A stretch of DNA of 48,457 nt from the NCBI GenBank assembly GCA_021845725.1, contig JAJZVL010000018.1:1-48457 (forward strand), written 5' to 3'. Both the position numbers and the translations under genes were made by a program. The notes under the pieces are model-generated. The model ran no database searches. It was given only the letters and a program-made list of their open reading frames with translations, and was not told the origin of the DNA. This stretch comes from Actinomycetes bacterium. Lineage in GTDB: Bacteria; Actinomycetota; Acidimicrobiia; Acidimicrobiales; RAAP-2. Within the stretch, counting starts at the first letter, position 1, and each line of letters opens with the position of its first letter. Below are positions 29,373 through 37,773 of the stretch, one piece after another.

Positions 29373-30329
29373 ATGCTCGATGTACCGTTGCGAGGGTCTG
29401 TCGCTCGGTTGTGGAGGGGAAGAGCGGAACGCATCGTCGTGGGATTGGCCGTCGCAACGATGGCCTGCACGTACGCCCTCGTCGTGCTCGGCAGCACCGT
29501 CCGCGTCACGCACTCGGGGATGGGCTGTGCGAGCTGGCCGCTGTGCGACGGCAGCATCACCCCGATCGATCGATACCACGCGCTCTTGGAGCAGTCGCAC
29601 CGTTACCTGGCGGCGTTCGTGACGATCGGAGCGTTCTCGACGGCTGTGGCAGCCCGCCGAGCCCGGGGTCGCCGCGTGGCGTTCGCTCCTGCTGTGGTCG
29701 GGGCATGCCTCGTCCTCTTCCAAGCAGGGCTCGGCGCACTGACCGTGCTGGCGAAGAACGCTCCCTGGACGGTCGCCGTCCACCTCGTCACCGGACTCGT
29801 GTTCCTCGCCGCCACCGTCGTGACGGCGGTCGTCGCCGTGCGCGGTCGAAGGGCATCGTGGTCTCGAGCTGCCGTCGGGTGGTGGGGCTGGGCGATGCTC
29901 GCGGCGACGCTCGCCACGATCGTTGGAGGAAGTCTCGTCGTCGCCAACGGCGCGAGCAGGGCGTGCCCCGACTGGCCCCTCTGCCCATCATCGGCTTCGA
30001 GCCTCGCCGACTGGCAGATCGCCCATCGCGCTCTCGCGAGCACCGCAGGGATCTGCCTCGCCGCGTTCATCGCGAGCCGATGGCGAACGACGTCGGGCTG
30101 GCGGCGCAGGTTCTCGCTCGTCTCGATCGGCGTCTTCGTCGCCGTCGCCGCGTTCGGTGCCGCCAGCGCGCTCAGCCGTGCCGCTGCCGCCTGGCAGGAC
30201 GCCCATCTGGCCATGGTCGCGCTCCTTTGGACCTCCGTCGTCACGATGGTGACCGTGCGAGCGACCGATCCTCCCCGCGCCCCGCAGCCCGGTGCCCTCG
30301 CGCTGGCGGCTCTCGGAAAGGGCACTTGA
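29373..30329 (+). CDS. ctaA: Heme A synthase (COX15/CtaA family)
   Basis: 318-aa membrane enzyme that oxidises the C8 methyl of heme O to make heme A for aa3-type cytochrome oxidase. Eight membrane segments in two four-helix halves are visible. The first half has VRVTHSGMGCASWPLCDG with the loop cysteine pair, followed by EQSHRYLA containing the catalytic-region Glu/His. The second half has NGASRACPDWPLCPSS, another Cys pair, and later IAHRALAS and DAHLAMV, whose His residues fit the second heme ligands. No ctaB or oxidase subunit gene is adjacent. The stop codon lies inside the first copy of a 17-bp direct repeat. Confidence 0.94.
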   Translation: MLDVPLRGSVARLWRGRAERIVVGLAVATMACTYALVVLGSTVRVTHSGMGCASWPLCDGSITPIDRYHALLEQSHRYLAAFVTIGAFSTAVAARRARGRRVAFAPAVVGACLVLFQAGLGALTVLAKNAPWTVAVHLVTGLVFLAATVVTAVVAVRGRRASWSRAAVGWWGWAMLAATLATIVGGSLVVANGASRACPDWPLCPSSASSLADWQIAHRALASTAGICLAAFIASRWRTTSGWRRRFSLVSIGVFVAVAAFGAASALSRAAAAWQDAHLAMVALLWTSVVTMVTVRATDPPRAPQPGALALAALGKGT

Positions 30330-30354
30330 CGGCATCGGGCACTTGACGGCATCG
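30321..30354. repeat. 17-bp direct tandem repeat, two copies
   Basis: GGCACTTGACGGCATCG occurs at 30321-30337 and 30338-30354 with no gap. The first copy contains the ctaA stop codon; the second supplies a TTGACG -35 element for the next gene. Confidence 0.9.
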
Positions 30355-30371
30355 GGCGCTCGCGCTAGAGA
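30342..30371 (+). promoter_or_regulatory. Promoter TTGACG-N18-TAGAGA for the DHp-like gene
   Basis: -35 TTGACG (30342-30347) and -10 TAGAGA (30366-30371) are separated by 18 nt. Transcription from about 30378 would exclude the ATG at 30371 and leave a leader with SD GGGAGA (30385-30390) before ATG 30404. The duplicated repeat provides a second TTGACG one repeat upstream. Confidence 0.45.
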
Positions 30372-30403
30372 TGACGGTGGCGGCGGGAGAAAGCGTGCGG
30401 ATC

Positions 30404-30670
30404 ATGGAAATGACCGTGACGGACCGTGTGTACCACTCCCACCAGCAGGCCATCGGACAGCTCTTCGAGATCGGGCTCGGAGCGACGTCGTTGCAGAAAT
30501 GCACGGCAGACCCCTACGTGCAAGAGCAGCTCCTGCACATGGTCGCGGAGCTGGACCAGGTCATCGCTGCACTGCGGTCGGTGACGTTCGACCTCTTTTC
30601 CGAATCGCAGATGCCGCTCGAGCTCGTTGCGGAGGCGCCCGGTTCCGAGCCCCCCGCTCCCGCCGCGTGA
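30404..30670 (+). CDS. Stand-alone histidine-kinase DHp-like domain, no ATPase domain
   Basis: 88-aa protein. Residues 6-60 resemble the HisKA_3 dimerisation helix pair of DevS/NarX-type kinases: SHQQAIGQLFEIGLGATSL aligns with the family pattern LHDHVIQRLFAIGLxLQ, keeping the His but changing the following Asp and His to Gln. The second helix, MVAELDQVIAALRSVTFDL, matches the family's LDxxIxxIRxxIFxL. No HATPase domain follows; a Pro/Ala-rich tail ends the protein. It may be a phosphoryl-relay or dimerisation partner, or a decayed kinase. ATG 30404 is chosen from promoter and SD position; ATG 30371 is an in-frame alternative. No partner regulator is adjacent. Confidence 0.6.
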   Translation: MEMTVTDRVYHSHQQAIGQLFEIGLGATSLQKCTADPYVQEQLLHMVAELDQVIAALRSVTFDLFSESQMPLELVAEAPGSEPPAPAA

Positions 30671-30694
30671 TGCCGTGGGCGGCGCGCGAGCTCG

Positions 30695-30912
30695 GTGCTC
30701 GACGCCGTGGTCTGGGGCGGCGGCAGCCTGGCCAACCTCTTGGCGTTCTGGGAGGTCCACGGCATCCGGGGGGTCTTGCGCACGGCACGGGAGTCCGGAG
30801 TCGTGCTGGCGGGCGTCTCGGCCGGTCCGCTCTGCTGGCACGCCAGCGGCACGACCGACTCGTTCGGCCGCGAGCTTCGCCCGGTGACGAGCGGAATGGG
30901 GTTCGTCATTTC
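30695..30912 (+). pseudogene. Internal fragment of peptidase E (S51 family)
   Basis: About 70 codons match the centre of peptidase S51/alpha-aspartyl dipeptidase: VVWGGGSLANLLAFWEVHGI, then VVLAGVSAGPLCW with the nucleophile Ser in GVSAG, then SGTTDSFGRELRPVTSGMGF. The N-terminal about 80 residues and the C-terminal part with the remaining catalytic residues are missing; after about position 30912 the reading frame continues into unrelated sequence. It is a relic truncated at both ends. From 30913 to 31047 nothing else is recognised. Confidence 0.78.
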
Positions 30913-31047
30913 GAGACCGGCGCGTCCTTTCGCACTTCTGTCACCGGGACTCACTCGGGTTGCACGTCGCGGTGCTCCTCTCGTTCCCACAGGGGCGCAC
31001 GACGTTGCGCCCAGCCATCCATTCCGAGTAGTGCGCTCGCGTCTCCA

Positions 31048-32412
31048 CTACGGCCACCCATTGCCCTGTCGCCTCCGTTCTCGCTGGACTCCAACCTGGA
31101 GCACCGGTGAAGGCACGCTGAGGTCGTTCCCCGGCGGCCTCAGCGCTCCTGGCCGCCAGCGGAGCTCGACGGGGCCGGCTGCGAGGTCCACGCGCAGCGA
31201 GGCAGGTAGAGCCACCGAGATGCTCCGGTTGGGCACCAGGCGATGGCGACGCACCGCGTGGAGCACCCGGTCTGCTTGGACGAGCTCGATGACCCCTGGG
31301 CCGAGGAAATGGCGGACCCGGGTGAGCAGCCGGCCTCGCGTGGGGCGCTCACGGGTGCTGGTGAGCCGAGAGGGGTGCACCCAGACGAACGGGTCGGAAG
31401 CCAGAAGCTCTGCGCCATCGTCGGGCCATTCGCCGTATGTGAGGTACTGCACGATCGAGCGGGCAGCGTGGCGCCCCCCGAGCGCGCAGACATCGGCAGG
31501 CTCGGCTGCATGGACGAGGTTGCCCGCGGCGAAGAAGCCCGGGCGCGCGGTCCGAAGCCATTGGTCGACGCGCGGATGGGGCCCGGCCATGGCGACCGGC
31601 CTCGTGCGGGCGAGCTCGTAGTCCGGCACCCATCCTCCGGTGAACACGACGGTGTCGCAGGGAACGGACCACCGGGCGCGCGACCGCCGGTCCTCGAGCT
31701 CCACGGCACGGACGCGCTCCGAGCCCGAAATGGCCACGACGTCGGTGCTCACGTAGAGGGGCAGCCGATGGCGCCCGAAGGCGAGCGCCCGGAGCAGGGC
31801 GTAGGACTGGGAGGCGGGCTGATCCGTGACCACGGCGGCGACGGCGACGCCATGGCTGAGGAGCGTGTGCACGGCGGAGAAGCTCACGTGCTCTGCCCCC
31901 ACCACGATCGCACGCTCGCCGATGGGGAGATGGAAGAGGTGGGCGAGCTGCTGGAGCGTCCCGGTGGTGAGCACGCCAGCGGGACGATCGCCCGGAACGA
32001 GGCGCGCGCTACGGGGGCGCTCGCGACAACCAGTCGCGAGCAGCACGGCCTTGGCCGCCCAATGCTGCACCCCAGAGGGGCTGGTGGTGATGAGGTGGCC
32101 CTCGGCGGACCAGTCCGTGGCCGTAGTCGTGAGATGGATGTCCACGCCAGCCCGCTCAGCGAGCGTGGCGTAGTGGGCGGCGTAGGCGGGGCCTGAGAGG
32201 ACGCGGTGCAGGTCGCGCACCCCGTAGCCGGTGTGCCGCGAATGGCGGGGGATGCCTCCGAGTGAGCGCTCGCGTTCGATCAGCGCGACATGCACGCCGG
32301 CGTCCCGCAGTGCGAGCGACGCGGCGAGACCCGCAGGCCCGCCACCGACGATGAGCGCGTCCACCTGACGCACGATGCCTGCCCTGTGCGCTCGGTGCGC
32401 CGGTGTGATCAT
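31048..32412 (-). CDS. FAD-dependent pyridine-nucleotide-type oxidoreductase, partner of the GlpA-like protein
   Basis: 454-aa flavoprotein with an N-terminal dinucleotide-binding motif VDALIVGGGPAGLAAS, a second Rossmann motif around AIVVGAEHVSFSAV, and the FAD-closing segment GFFAAGNLVHAAEPADVCALGGRHAA. It resembles the NAD(P)/FAD oxidoreductase subunits encoded beside BFD-tailed glycerol-3-phosphate dehydrogenases and opine/HcnB-type oxidases, where it shuttles electrons from the dehydrogenase. Start ATG 32412 overlaps the preceding stop as ATGA. The C-terminal 90 residues after AARSIVQYLTYGEWP are less conserved-looking, ending in an Arg/Gln-rich tail. It is the last gene of the five-gene operon. 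Confidence 0.88.
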   Translation of the reverse strand: MITPAHRAHRAGIVRQVDALIVGGGPAGLAASLALRDAGVHVALIERERSLGGIPRHSRHTGYGVRDLHRVLSGPAYAAHYATLAERAGVDIHLTTTATDWSAEGHLITTSPSGVQHWAAKAVLLATGCRERPRSARLVPGDRPAGVLTTGTLQQLAHLFHLPIGERAIVVGAEHVSFSAVHTLLSHGVAVAAVVTDQPASQSYALLRALAFGRHRLPLYVSTDVVAISGSERVRAVELEDRRSRARWSVPCDTVVFTGGWVPDYELARTRPVAMAGPHPRVDQWLRTARPGFFAAGNLVHAAEPADVCALGGRHAARSIVQYLTYGEWPDDGAELLASDPFVWVHPSRLTSTRERPTRGRLLTRVRHFLGPGVIELVQADRVLHAVRRHRLVPNRSISVALPASLRVDLAAGPVELRWRPGALRPPGNDLSVPSPVLQVGVQRERRRQGNGWP

Positions 32413-33869
32413 CGGGTACGAGGGGTTTGCGACACGACGAGTTCGTCCTCGTGACGAGACGGGGCAAGTGGCGGCTCCCTGCGGTCATTGAGCAACGCGC
32501 TGAGCGTTGCCGAGCAGTAGAAGCCCTGGCAGCGGCCGAGCCCCGCACGGGTGCGCCGGCGAAGGCCGTCGGTGCTGCGTGCAGGAAGGGGTCCGACGAG
32601 CGCGTCGAGCACCTCGCCACGCGTGACCCGCTCGCAGAAGCAGACGATCTCGCCGTAGTCGGGGCGCGCGGCGATCGCGTCGTGGTCCCGGAAGAGCCTC
32701 CGCTGGGACTCCCCGATCGGCCGCATGCGAACCTCGCGGTGCACCGCAGCACGCCGGAGAACGAGTCCCGCGTCTTGGAGCAGGTCGGCGACATGGGCGG
32801 CGATGCCCATGGCAGCGGAGAGCCCCGTAGACCGGATGCCTCCGACGCACACGTAACGCTGGGCCGGGTCGCAGTGGATCTGGTAGTCGGAGTGCTCCGT
32901 TGCCGCCCGAAGACCTGCGTACGTGGCGGTGACCTCCTCCTCGACGAGCGCAGGAAGGATCGTGCGCCCCTTGGCCAAGAGATCGTCGAGGCCCTGCCTG
33001 GTGGTCTGGGTGCCCGTGCGGTCGTCCAGCTCCTCAGCCGTGGGTCCCAGGAGCACGTTGCCGAACACGGTGGGAGCGATGAGGACGCCCTTGCTCACCG
33101 GCGTGGGCACGGGCAGGAGGATCGAGGACACCAAGGGGCGCGCCAGCTTGTCGAACACGATGAGCTGGCCCCGCCGCGGATGGATCGTGAAACGCTCGTG
33201 GCCCATCATGCGGTCCACGAGGTCGGAGGACAGGCCTGCAGCATTCACGACCCAGCGTGCCCGAACGCGCCCTCGGGACGTGGCCAGCTCGTAGGCACCA
33301 GCGCCACGCTCGATGGACTGCACCGCGGTGTCGAGCTCGATCTGCACGCCGTTGGTGACCGCCTCGATGGCGAAGGCGAGCGGCATGGTGAAGGGACAGA
33401 CGATGCCTTCGCCCGGCACCGCGAGACCCCCTAGGGCCCCTGGGCCGAGATTGGGCTCCGCGGCGTAGATGCCTTCGGTGCTCACGACCTGGACATCGTG
33501 ACAGCCGTTCGCCCTCGCTTGGATCCGAAGGGCGTCGATGCGCGCGAGCTGGTCGGAGCTCCAGGCGACGAGCAGCGCCCCCGGAGTCTCGAGGGGGATG
33601 CCCGTTCGGGCGGCATAGTCGCTGAGGAGCGGGTAGGCCCGCTCGAGGAGCGCTGCCTCCAACGAGCCGGGCTTGGCGTCGAAGCCCGTGTGGCGGATCG
33701 CCGTGTTCGCCTTGGAGGTCCCGGTCCCCACGTCGTGCCCGGCCTCCAGGACCACGGTGCGCAACTCGTAGGTGCTGAGCTCACGGGCGATCGCAGCCCC
33801 GACCACGCCGGCACCGATGATCGCGACGTCGTAGGTGTGCGGGCCGTCTGCGGCGCCCATGAGGGTCAC
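32409..33869 (-). CDS. GlpA-like FAD dehydrogenase with C-terminal BFD iron-sulfur domain
   Basis: 486-aa protein. The DAO-type FAD domain starts with YDVAIIGAGVVGAAIARELS and has GTGTSKANTAIRHTGFDAKPGSLEA, typical of glycerol-3-phosphate dehydrogenases. The C-terminal about 85 residues form a BFD-like [2Fe-2S] domain: CFCERVTRGEVLDAL then GRCQGFYCSATL supplies four Cys. This is the arrangement of anaerobic GlpA-type enzymes that oxidise glycerol-3-phosphate to dihydroxyacetone phosphate. GTG 33869 overlaps the kinase stop (GTGA), matching other junctions in this operon; ATG 33860 is the alternative. The next gene encodes its likely flavin partner. Confidence 0.9.
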   Translation of the reverse strand: MTLMGAADGPHTYDVAIIGAGVVGAAIARELSTYELRTVVLEAGHDVGTGTSKANTAIRHTGFDAKPGSLEAALLERAYPLLSDYAARTGIPLETPGALLVAWSSDQLARIDALRIQARANGCHDVQVVSTEGIYAAEPNLGPGALGGLAVPGEGIVCPFTMPLAFAIEAVTNGVQIELDTAVQSIERGAGAYELATSRGRVRARWVVNAAGLSSDLVDRMMGHERFTIHPRRGQLIVFDKLARPLVSSILLPVPTPVSKGVLIAPTVFGNVLLGPTAEELDDRTGTQTTRQGLDDLLAKGRTILPALVEEEVTATYAGLRAATEHSDYQIHCDPAQRYVCVGGIRSTGLSAAMGIAAHVADLLQDAGLVLRRAAVHREVRMRPIGESQRRLFRDHDAIAARPDYGEIVCFCERVTRGEVLDALVGPLPARSTDGLRRRTRAGLGRCQGFYCSATLSALLNDRREPPLAPSRHEDELVVSQTPRTR

Positions 33870-35341
33870 CCGCAGGTCTCGGCGGCACCGAGCCCCTGGG
33901 CGACCGCGTCCGCTGCCTGGAGCCACCGAGCCATGCGGTGCTCGGCTTCTCCGGCTGAGCACCCTGGCTCGTAGGTAACCGACGGCGTCCACGCCGACAC
34001 CGCATCCCGAGGGGTGGCGGCGTGGCCCAGGCCGATGCGGGCGAGCGCGGCCACGCCGAGGGCCGTGGCGTGAGGGGTGGAGTACACGTCCACGGGCACC
34101 TGGAGCAGGTCGGCCTGGGCCTGCATGAGGGCTGCGGAACGAACCAGGCCACCGTCCGCTCGGAGGCGCGCGATGGGGAAGCCGACGTCATGCATTCCCA
34201 CGCGCGCCAAGTGCGTGACGTTGGCGGCGATCCCCTCGATGACTGCTTGAACGAGCGCCGCCCGGTCCGTGTCCAGACCGAGGCCCACCCAGCCACCCCG
34301 GGCCTGCGGGGCCCAGTAGGGCGCCGCCAGGCCGCTCAGAGCCGGCACGAAGATCTCCGGACGGTACGGGGTCCTCGGGCTCGATGCCTGCCGAGCACCC
34401 TTGACCAGGCCGTCGACATCGGCCGCCGACGCGAGGATGCCCGCCGACACGAGCCAGCTCACCGCGGAGCCGGCGGTGTACACCTGTCCGTCCAGGCAGT
34501 ACGTGGTGGCATCACCGATGCGCCACGCCACACACGTGGCCAGGCCCGCCTTGGAGCGGGGCGAAGAGATCCCGAGGTTGGTCAACAGGAAGGCACCGGT
34601 GCCGTACGTGCACTTCGCCTGGCCCGGTTCGAAGCACGCCTCGGCGAACAGGGCCGCCTGCTGGTCGACTGCCGTACCCACCACCGGCAACTCCGAGCCA
34701 AATGCACGCGTGCGCCCGACCAGGTCGGTGTTCCCCACGATCCGGGGAAGGGCGGACATATCGACGCCGAAGAGCGCGCAGAGCTCTTCTGACCACTCTC
34801 CCTTGTCGAGGTCGAGGAGGAGCGTCCGCGACGCGGTGGCCGCGTCGGTGACGTAGCTCCCACTCAGCCGGTGGATCAGCCAGGTGTCGGTAGTGGTGAT
34901 CACCGCGTCGTCGGGAACCTGCGGGCGGAGCCAGGCCATCTTGGGCGCAGAAAAGTACGGGTCCAGCTCGAGCCCGCTCAGGGCACGCGCCGCTTGGCGC
35001 TCGGAAGCGAGTGCGTCCGTGATCGAGGCAGCCCGCCGGTCTTGCCAGCCGATCGCAGGGGAGAGCGGCTCGCCTGTGGGGTAGCGCCACGCGAGCACCG
35101 TCTCGCCCTGGTTGGCCAGCGCCACGGCTGAGAGCTCGGCATCGGCCTGGGCCACCGCAGCGCTGCCGGCTGAGACCACCGAAGTCCAGAGGTCTTCGGC
35201 CTCCGTTTCGACGCCGCCTGTCCCCACCGCTCGCAGCGCGACCGGAACTTCTATTTCGGCGGCGATCGACCCATCTGCCAGCACGACCAGCGCCTTGGTC
35301 GCGGACGTCCCCTGATCGAGCGCGAGTACAGCGGCGCTCAC
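33866..35341 (-). CDS. FGGY-family carbohydrate kinase, GlpK-like
   Basis: 491-aa kinase of the FGGY family, most like glycerol kinase. ALDQGTSATKALV is the N-terminal phosphate motif; LANQGETVLAWRYPTGEPLSPAIGWQDRR corresponds to the NQRET...WQDRR region of GlpK; FVPALSGLAAPYWAPQARGG and LRADGGLVRSAALMQAQADLL match the C-terminal FGGY signatures. With the GlpA-like gene next to it, phosphorylation of glycerol or a related polyol is the likely role. Differences such as NQGET for NQRET leave the substrate open. GTG 35341 overlaps the permease stop (GTGA), and its own stop overlaps the dehydrogenase start. Confidence 0.9.
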   Translation of the reverse strand: MSAAVLALDQGTSATKALVVLADGSIAAEIEVPVALRAVGTGGVETEAEDLWTSVVSAGSAAVAQADAELSAVALANQGETVLAWRYPTGEPLSPAIGWQDRRAASITDALASERQAARALSGLELDPYFSAPKMAWLRPQVPDDAVITTTDTWLIHRLSGSYVTDAATASRTLLLDLDKGEWSEELCALFGVDMSALPRIVGNTDLVGRTRAFGSELPVVGTAVDQQAALFAEACFEPGQAKCTYGTGAFLLTNLGISSPRSKAGLATCVAWRIGDATTYCLDGQVYTAGSAVSWLVSAGILASAADVDGLVKGARQASSPRTPYRPEIFVPALSGLAAPYWAPQARGGWVGLGLDTDRAALVQAVIEGIAANVTHLARVGMHDVGFPIARLRADGGLVRSAALMQAQADLLQVPVDVYSTPHATALGVAALARIGLGHAATPRDAVSAWTPSVTYEPGCSAGEAEHRMARWLQAADAVAQGLGAAETCG

Positions 35342-36864
35342 TGGACGTCGGGTGTCTGCGGATGGAGGACCGAGACCGCGAACGTGCCGGAACCCACTGA
35401 CGTGCCGTCCTCTCGAGGCGCCTCGCCTGGCATGGCAAGCGAGCGACGCGTCAGAACCATGTAGGCAAAGTACAGCAGGCCGATGCCCGTCATGATGCCT
35501 GCATACTCCCAGGGCGTCGTGAATGTGCTCGCCCGGAAGATGGAGAGCTCGAAGGCGAGCCACACGAACGCGACAAGGATGACCGGTGCTTCCCACTTCC
35601 CGAGCGAGAAGCCGTGCGACGTAGGAAGACGCCTGCGCGTAAAAACGTACAGGAGGACCGTGACGAAGTAGATCACCGCCGGCATGAGCGTCGCGGCGCT
35701 GAAGAGCTTGAAGAGCGAATCGGTACGGGTCGCGAAGACCGCCAGCACGACCTCGATGAGCACGCCAACCGTGATGGTCGCGAAGAGCGGACTGTCGGTC
35801 TTCCTGTCCACCACACGCAGCATCTTCCAGCCCGGGAAGCGCTGATCTCGCGACATGGCCCACGTCACGCGGGTCGCCGTGACGAAGATGACGAGCCCGC
35901 AGGCGAAGATCGAGTAGAGGACGATCACCAAGAAGATCTTGCCGACTGCTGTCCCCAGGACCCGGACGACCACGTCGGCGATGGGCGTCGGGGAGGCCGC
36001 GAGCGCCTTCAGGTTCCCGGTCGCCGCCGAGACCGCCACCAAGAAGGCGAAGCCCAGTGCTCCTGAGAGCGCGACGGAGCTCCACATGGCGCGCGGCACG
36101 ACCTTCTCGGGCTCCTCGGTCTCCTCAGCAAGGTTCCCCGCAGCCTCGAAGCCGACGATCGTGAAGGCGCCGATGAGGAACCCCAGGATCCAGGGTCCGT
36201 CGGTCGAGCCGGTCCCCAGGTTGAAGTAGCCGGCGTGCGGGATCGCCCCCGTGGACACCACGTGCCCCCAGTGGAGCAGCGAGCGTGCGGCTCCGACCAC
36301 GAGGAGCAGGATCGTGAGCAGGCCGATGCCCGCGATCTCGGTGCCCACTGCGCCGTTGTTGATGCGCTGGGTCAAGTTCGTGGAGAACATGATGAGGATG
36401 CCCTGCGCGAGCACGATGAGCGCGGTGGCCAGCCAGACGTTGTCCTGGGTGCCCGTGTAGCCGAAGAGGGCAGGAGCGACCGTCGAAGCGAGGGCGTAGT
36501 CCACCGCCACCACGTCGACGACGAGGAAGGCGAACACGAACCATCCGAGGATCCACCCGATGTAAGGGTTCGCGAGCCGCGACATCCACTGGTAGGAGTA
36601 GCCCGCGAGCGGGATGCGCGAGGAGAGCACGGCGAAGACGAGGGCAACCATGAGTACGCCCACGGCGACCAAGGGCCACGTCCAGATGCCCAGAGGGCCG
36701 CTCGAGCGCAAGGTTGTGCCGTAGGTGGTGAAAATGCCGGTCGTGATCGAGATGAAGGACATCGGGACGGCGAAGGATGCAAAGCGACGGAAACTTCGCT
36801 TGAACTCCTGGCGGTAGCCGAATTCCTCGAGCCGCTTGGCTGCCTGTGTGAGCTCGGTGGTCAT
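35338..36864 (-). CDS. APC-family permease of the polyol/glycerol-type operon
   Basis: 508-aa membrane transporter of the amino acid-polyamine-organocation superfamily with about 12 helices. The N-terminal sequence (ELTQAAKRLEEFGYRQEFKRSFRRFASFA) and first helix match eukaryote-like amino acid permeases (APC/ACT group). AGYSYQWMSRLANPYIGWILGW and GFEAAGNLAEETEEPEKVVPRAM are family signatures. Members usually carry amino acids, GABA, choline or amines, so its place before a glycerol-kinase-like gene is unusual. SD AAGGGGGGG precedes ATG 36864. It lies 52 nt after the DeoR regulator gene and overlaps the kinase gene by 4 nt. Confidence 0.93.
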   Translation of the reverse strand: MTTELTQAAKRLEEFGYRQEFKRSFRRFASFAVPMSFISITTGIFTTYGTTLRSSGPLGIWTWPLVAVGVLMVALVFAVLSSRIPLAGYSYQWMSRLANPYIGWILGWFVFAFLVVDVVAVDYALASTVAPALFGYTGTQDNVWLATALIVLAQGILIMFSTNLTQRINNGAVGTEIAGIGLLTILLLVVGAARSLLHWGHVVSTGAIPHAGYFNLGTGSTDGPWILGFLIGAFTIVGFEAAGNLAEETEEPEKVVPRAMWSSVALSGALGFAFLVAVSAATGNLKALAASPTPIADVVVRVLGTAVGKIFLVIVLYSIFACGLVIFVTATRVTWAMSRDQRFPGWKMLRVVDRKTDSPLFATITVGVLIEVVLAVFATRTDSLFKLFSAATLMPAVIYFVTVLLYVFTRRRLPTSHGFSLGKWEAPVILVAFVWLAFELSIFRASTFTTPWEYAGIMTGIGLLYFAYMVLTRRSLAMPGEAPREDGTSVGSGTFAVSVLHPQTPDVQ

Positions 36865-36916
36865 GCGCCCCCCCTTGCGGTGTCGGCTGGGCCCGATCAG
36901 CCCAGTCGGTGATCCT

Positions 36917-37762
36917 CTATGGCTGCAGTTCTGACGACTCCTGCCCCCCGGAGCGCTGCACCCCTGCAGCTCCCGGGGCCTCCTCCACGTCGGCGACCAG
37001 CACGGTCGCGCCCGACTCGCGCAGCTCGGCCAGGGATCGCTCCGTCACCCGGGAGTCGGTCACGATGGCGCTCACGTCCTGGAGGTCGCAGACCTTGCAC
37101 AGGGCGATGTGGCCCAGCTTGGTGGCATCGGCGAGCACGTACGTTTCCGCGGCGTGCTTCAGGATGATCTGACGCGCAGCGACCTCCGCGGGGTAGTAGT
37201 CCGTGAGCCCGGCTGTGGGGTGGACAGCGCCGGAACCGAGGATCGCCTTGTCGACGTAGAAGTCGCCGAGAAATCGTTCCGCCTGACGCCCCGAGAGCGC
37301 CATGTCGCCGCGGCGCATCTGCCCACCAGTCACCAGCACCTCGACGCCCTCGTGGCTGTCCAGCGCAGCGGCGACCGGAAGTGATGGCGTGAGCACACGC
37401 CCGTGGAAGTCCCATGGCAACTGGCGCGCAACCTCAGCGACCGACGTACCGACGTCGAGAAGGACCGTGTTGCCGGGCGAGAGCAGGGAAACGACGAGCG
37501 AGGCCATGGCCCTCTTGGCGGGTAGCTCTCGACGCCTGCGCTCGTGCTCAGGGGGCTCGAACGTGCGCGCAGGCACGCCACGGGCACCGCCATAGACACG
37601 CTCCAAGACCCCCTGGCTTTCCAGCGCCACGAGATCCCGACGCACAGTCTCCACCGACACCCCGAAGCGGGCAGAGAGCTCTCCGGCGCGTACCAGGGGC
37701 TGTCGTCGGATCGCCGCTGCGATTGCCAGCCGGCGCTCTTCAGGAATGGTCGCCGCGGCCAT
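36917..37762 (-). CDS. DeoR/GlpR-family transcriptional regulator
   Basis: 281-aa regulator, normal length. The N-terminal winged helix has VRAGELSARFGVSVETVRRDLVALESQGVLERVYGGA, and the C-terminal DeoRC sugar-phosphate sensor domain contains LLDVGTSVAEVARQL, LVTGGQMRRGDMALSG and YVLADATKLGHIALCKV. Such regulators repress sugar or polyol operons until a phosphorylated intermediate binds. It is first in the transcript with the permease, kinase and dehydrogenase genes. ATG 37762 has a GGAGGAGGG SD; in-frame ATGs at 37771 and 37825 lie within or before that SD and the promoter. A strong promoter and repeat pair lie upstream. Confidence 0.95.
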   Translation of the reverse strand: MAAATIPEERRLAIAAAIRRQPLVRAGELSARFGVSVETVRRDLVALESQGVLERVYGGARGVPARTFEPPEHERRRRELPAKRAMASLVVSLLSPGNTVLLDVGTSVAEVARQLPWDFHGRVLTPSLPVAAALDSHEGVEVLVTGGQMRRGDMALSGRQAERFLGDFYVDKAILGSGAVHPTAGLTDYYPAEVAARQIILKHAAETYVLADATKLGHIALCKVCDLQDVSAIVTDSRVTERSLAELRESGATVLVADVEEAPGAAGVQRSGGQESSELQP

Positions 37763-37773
37763 GCCCTCCTCCA

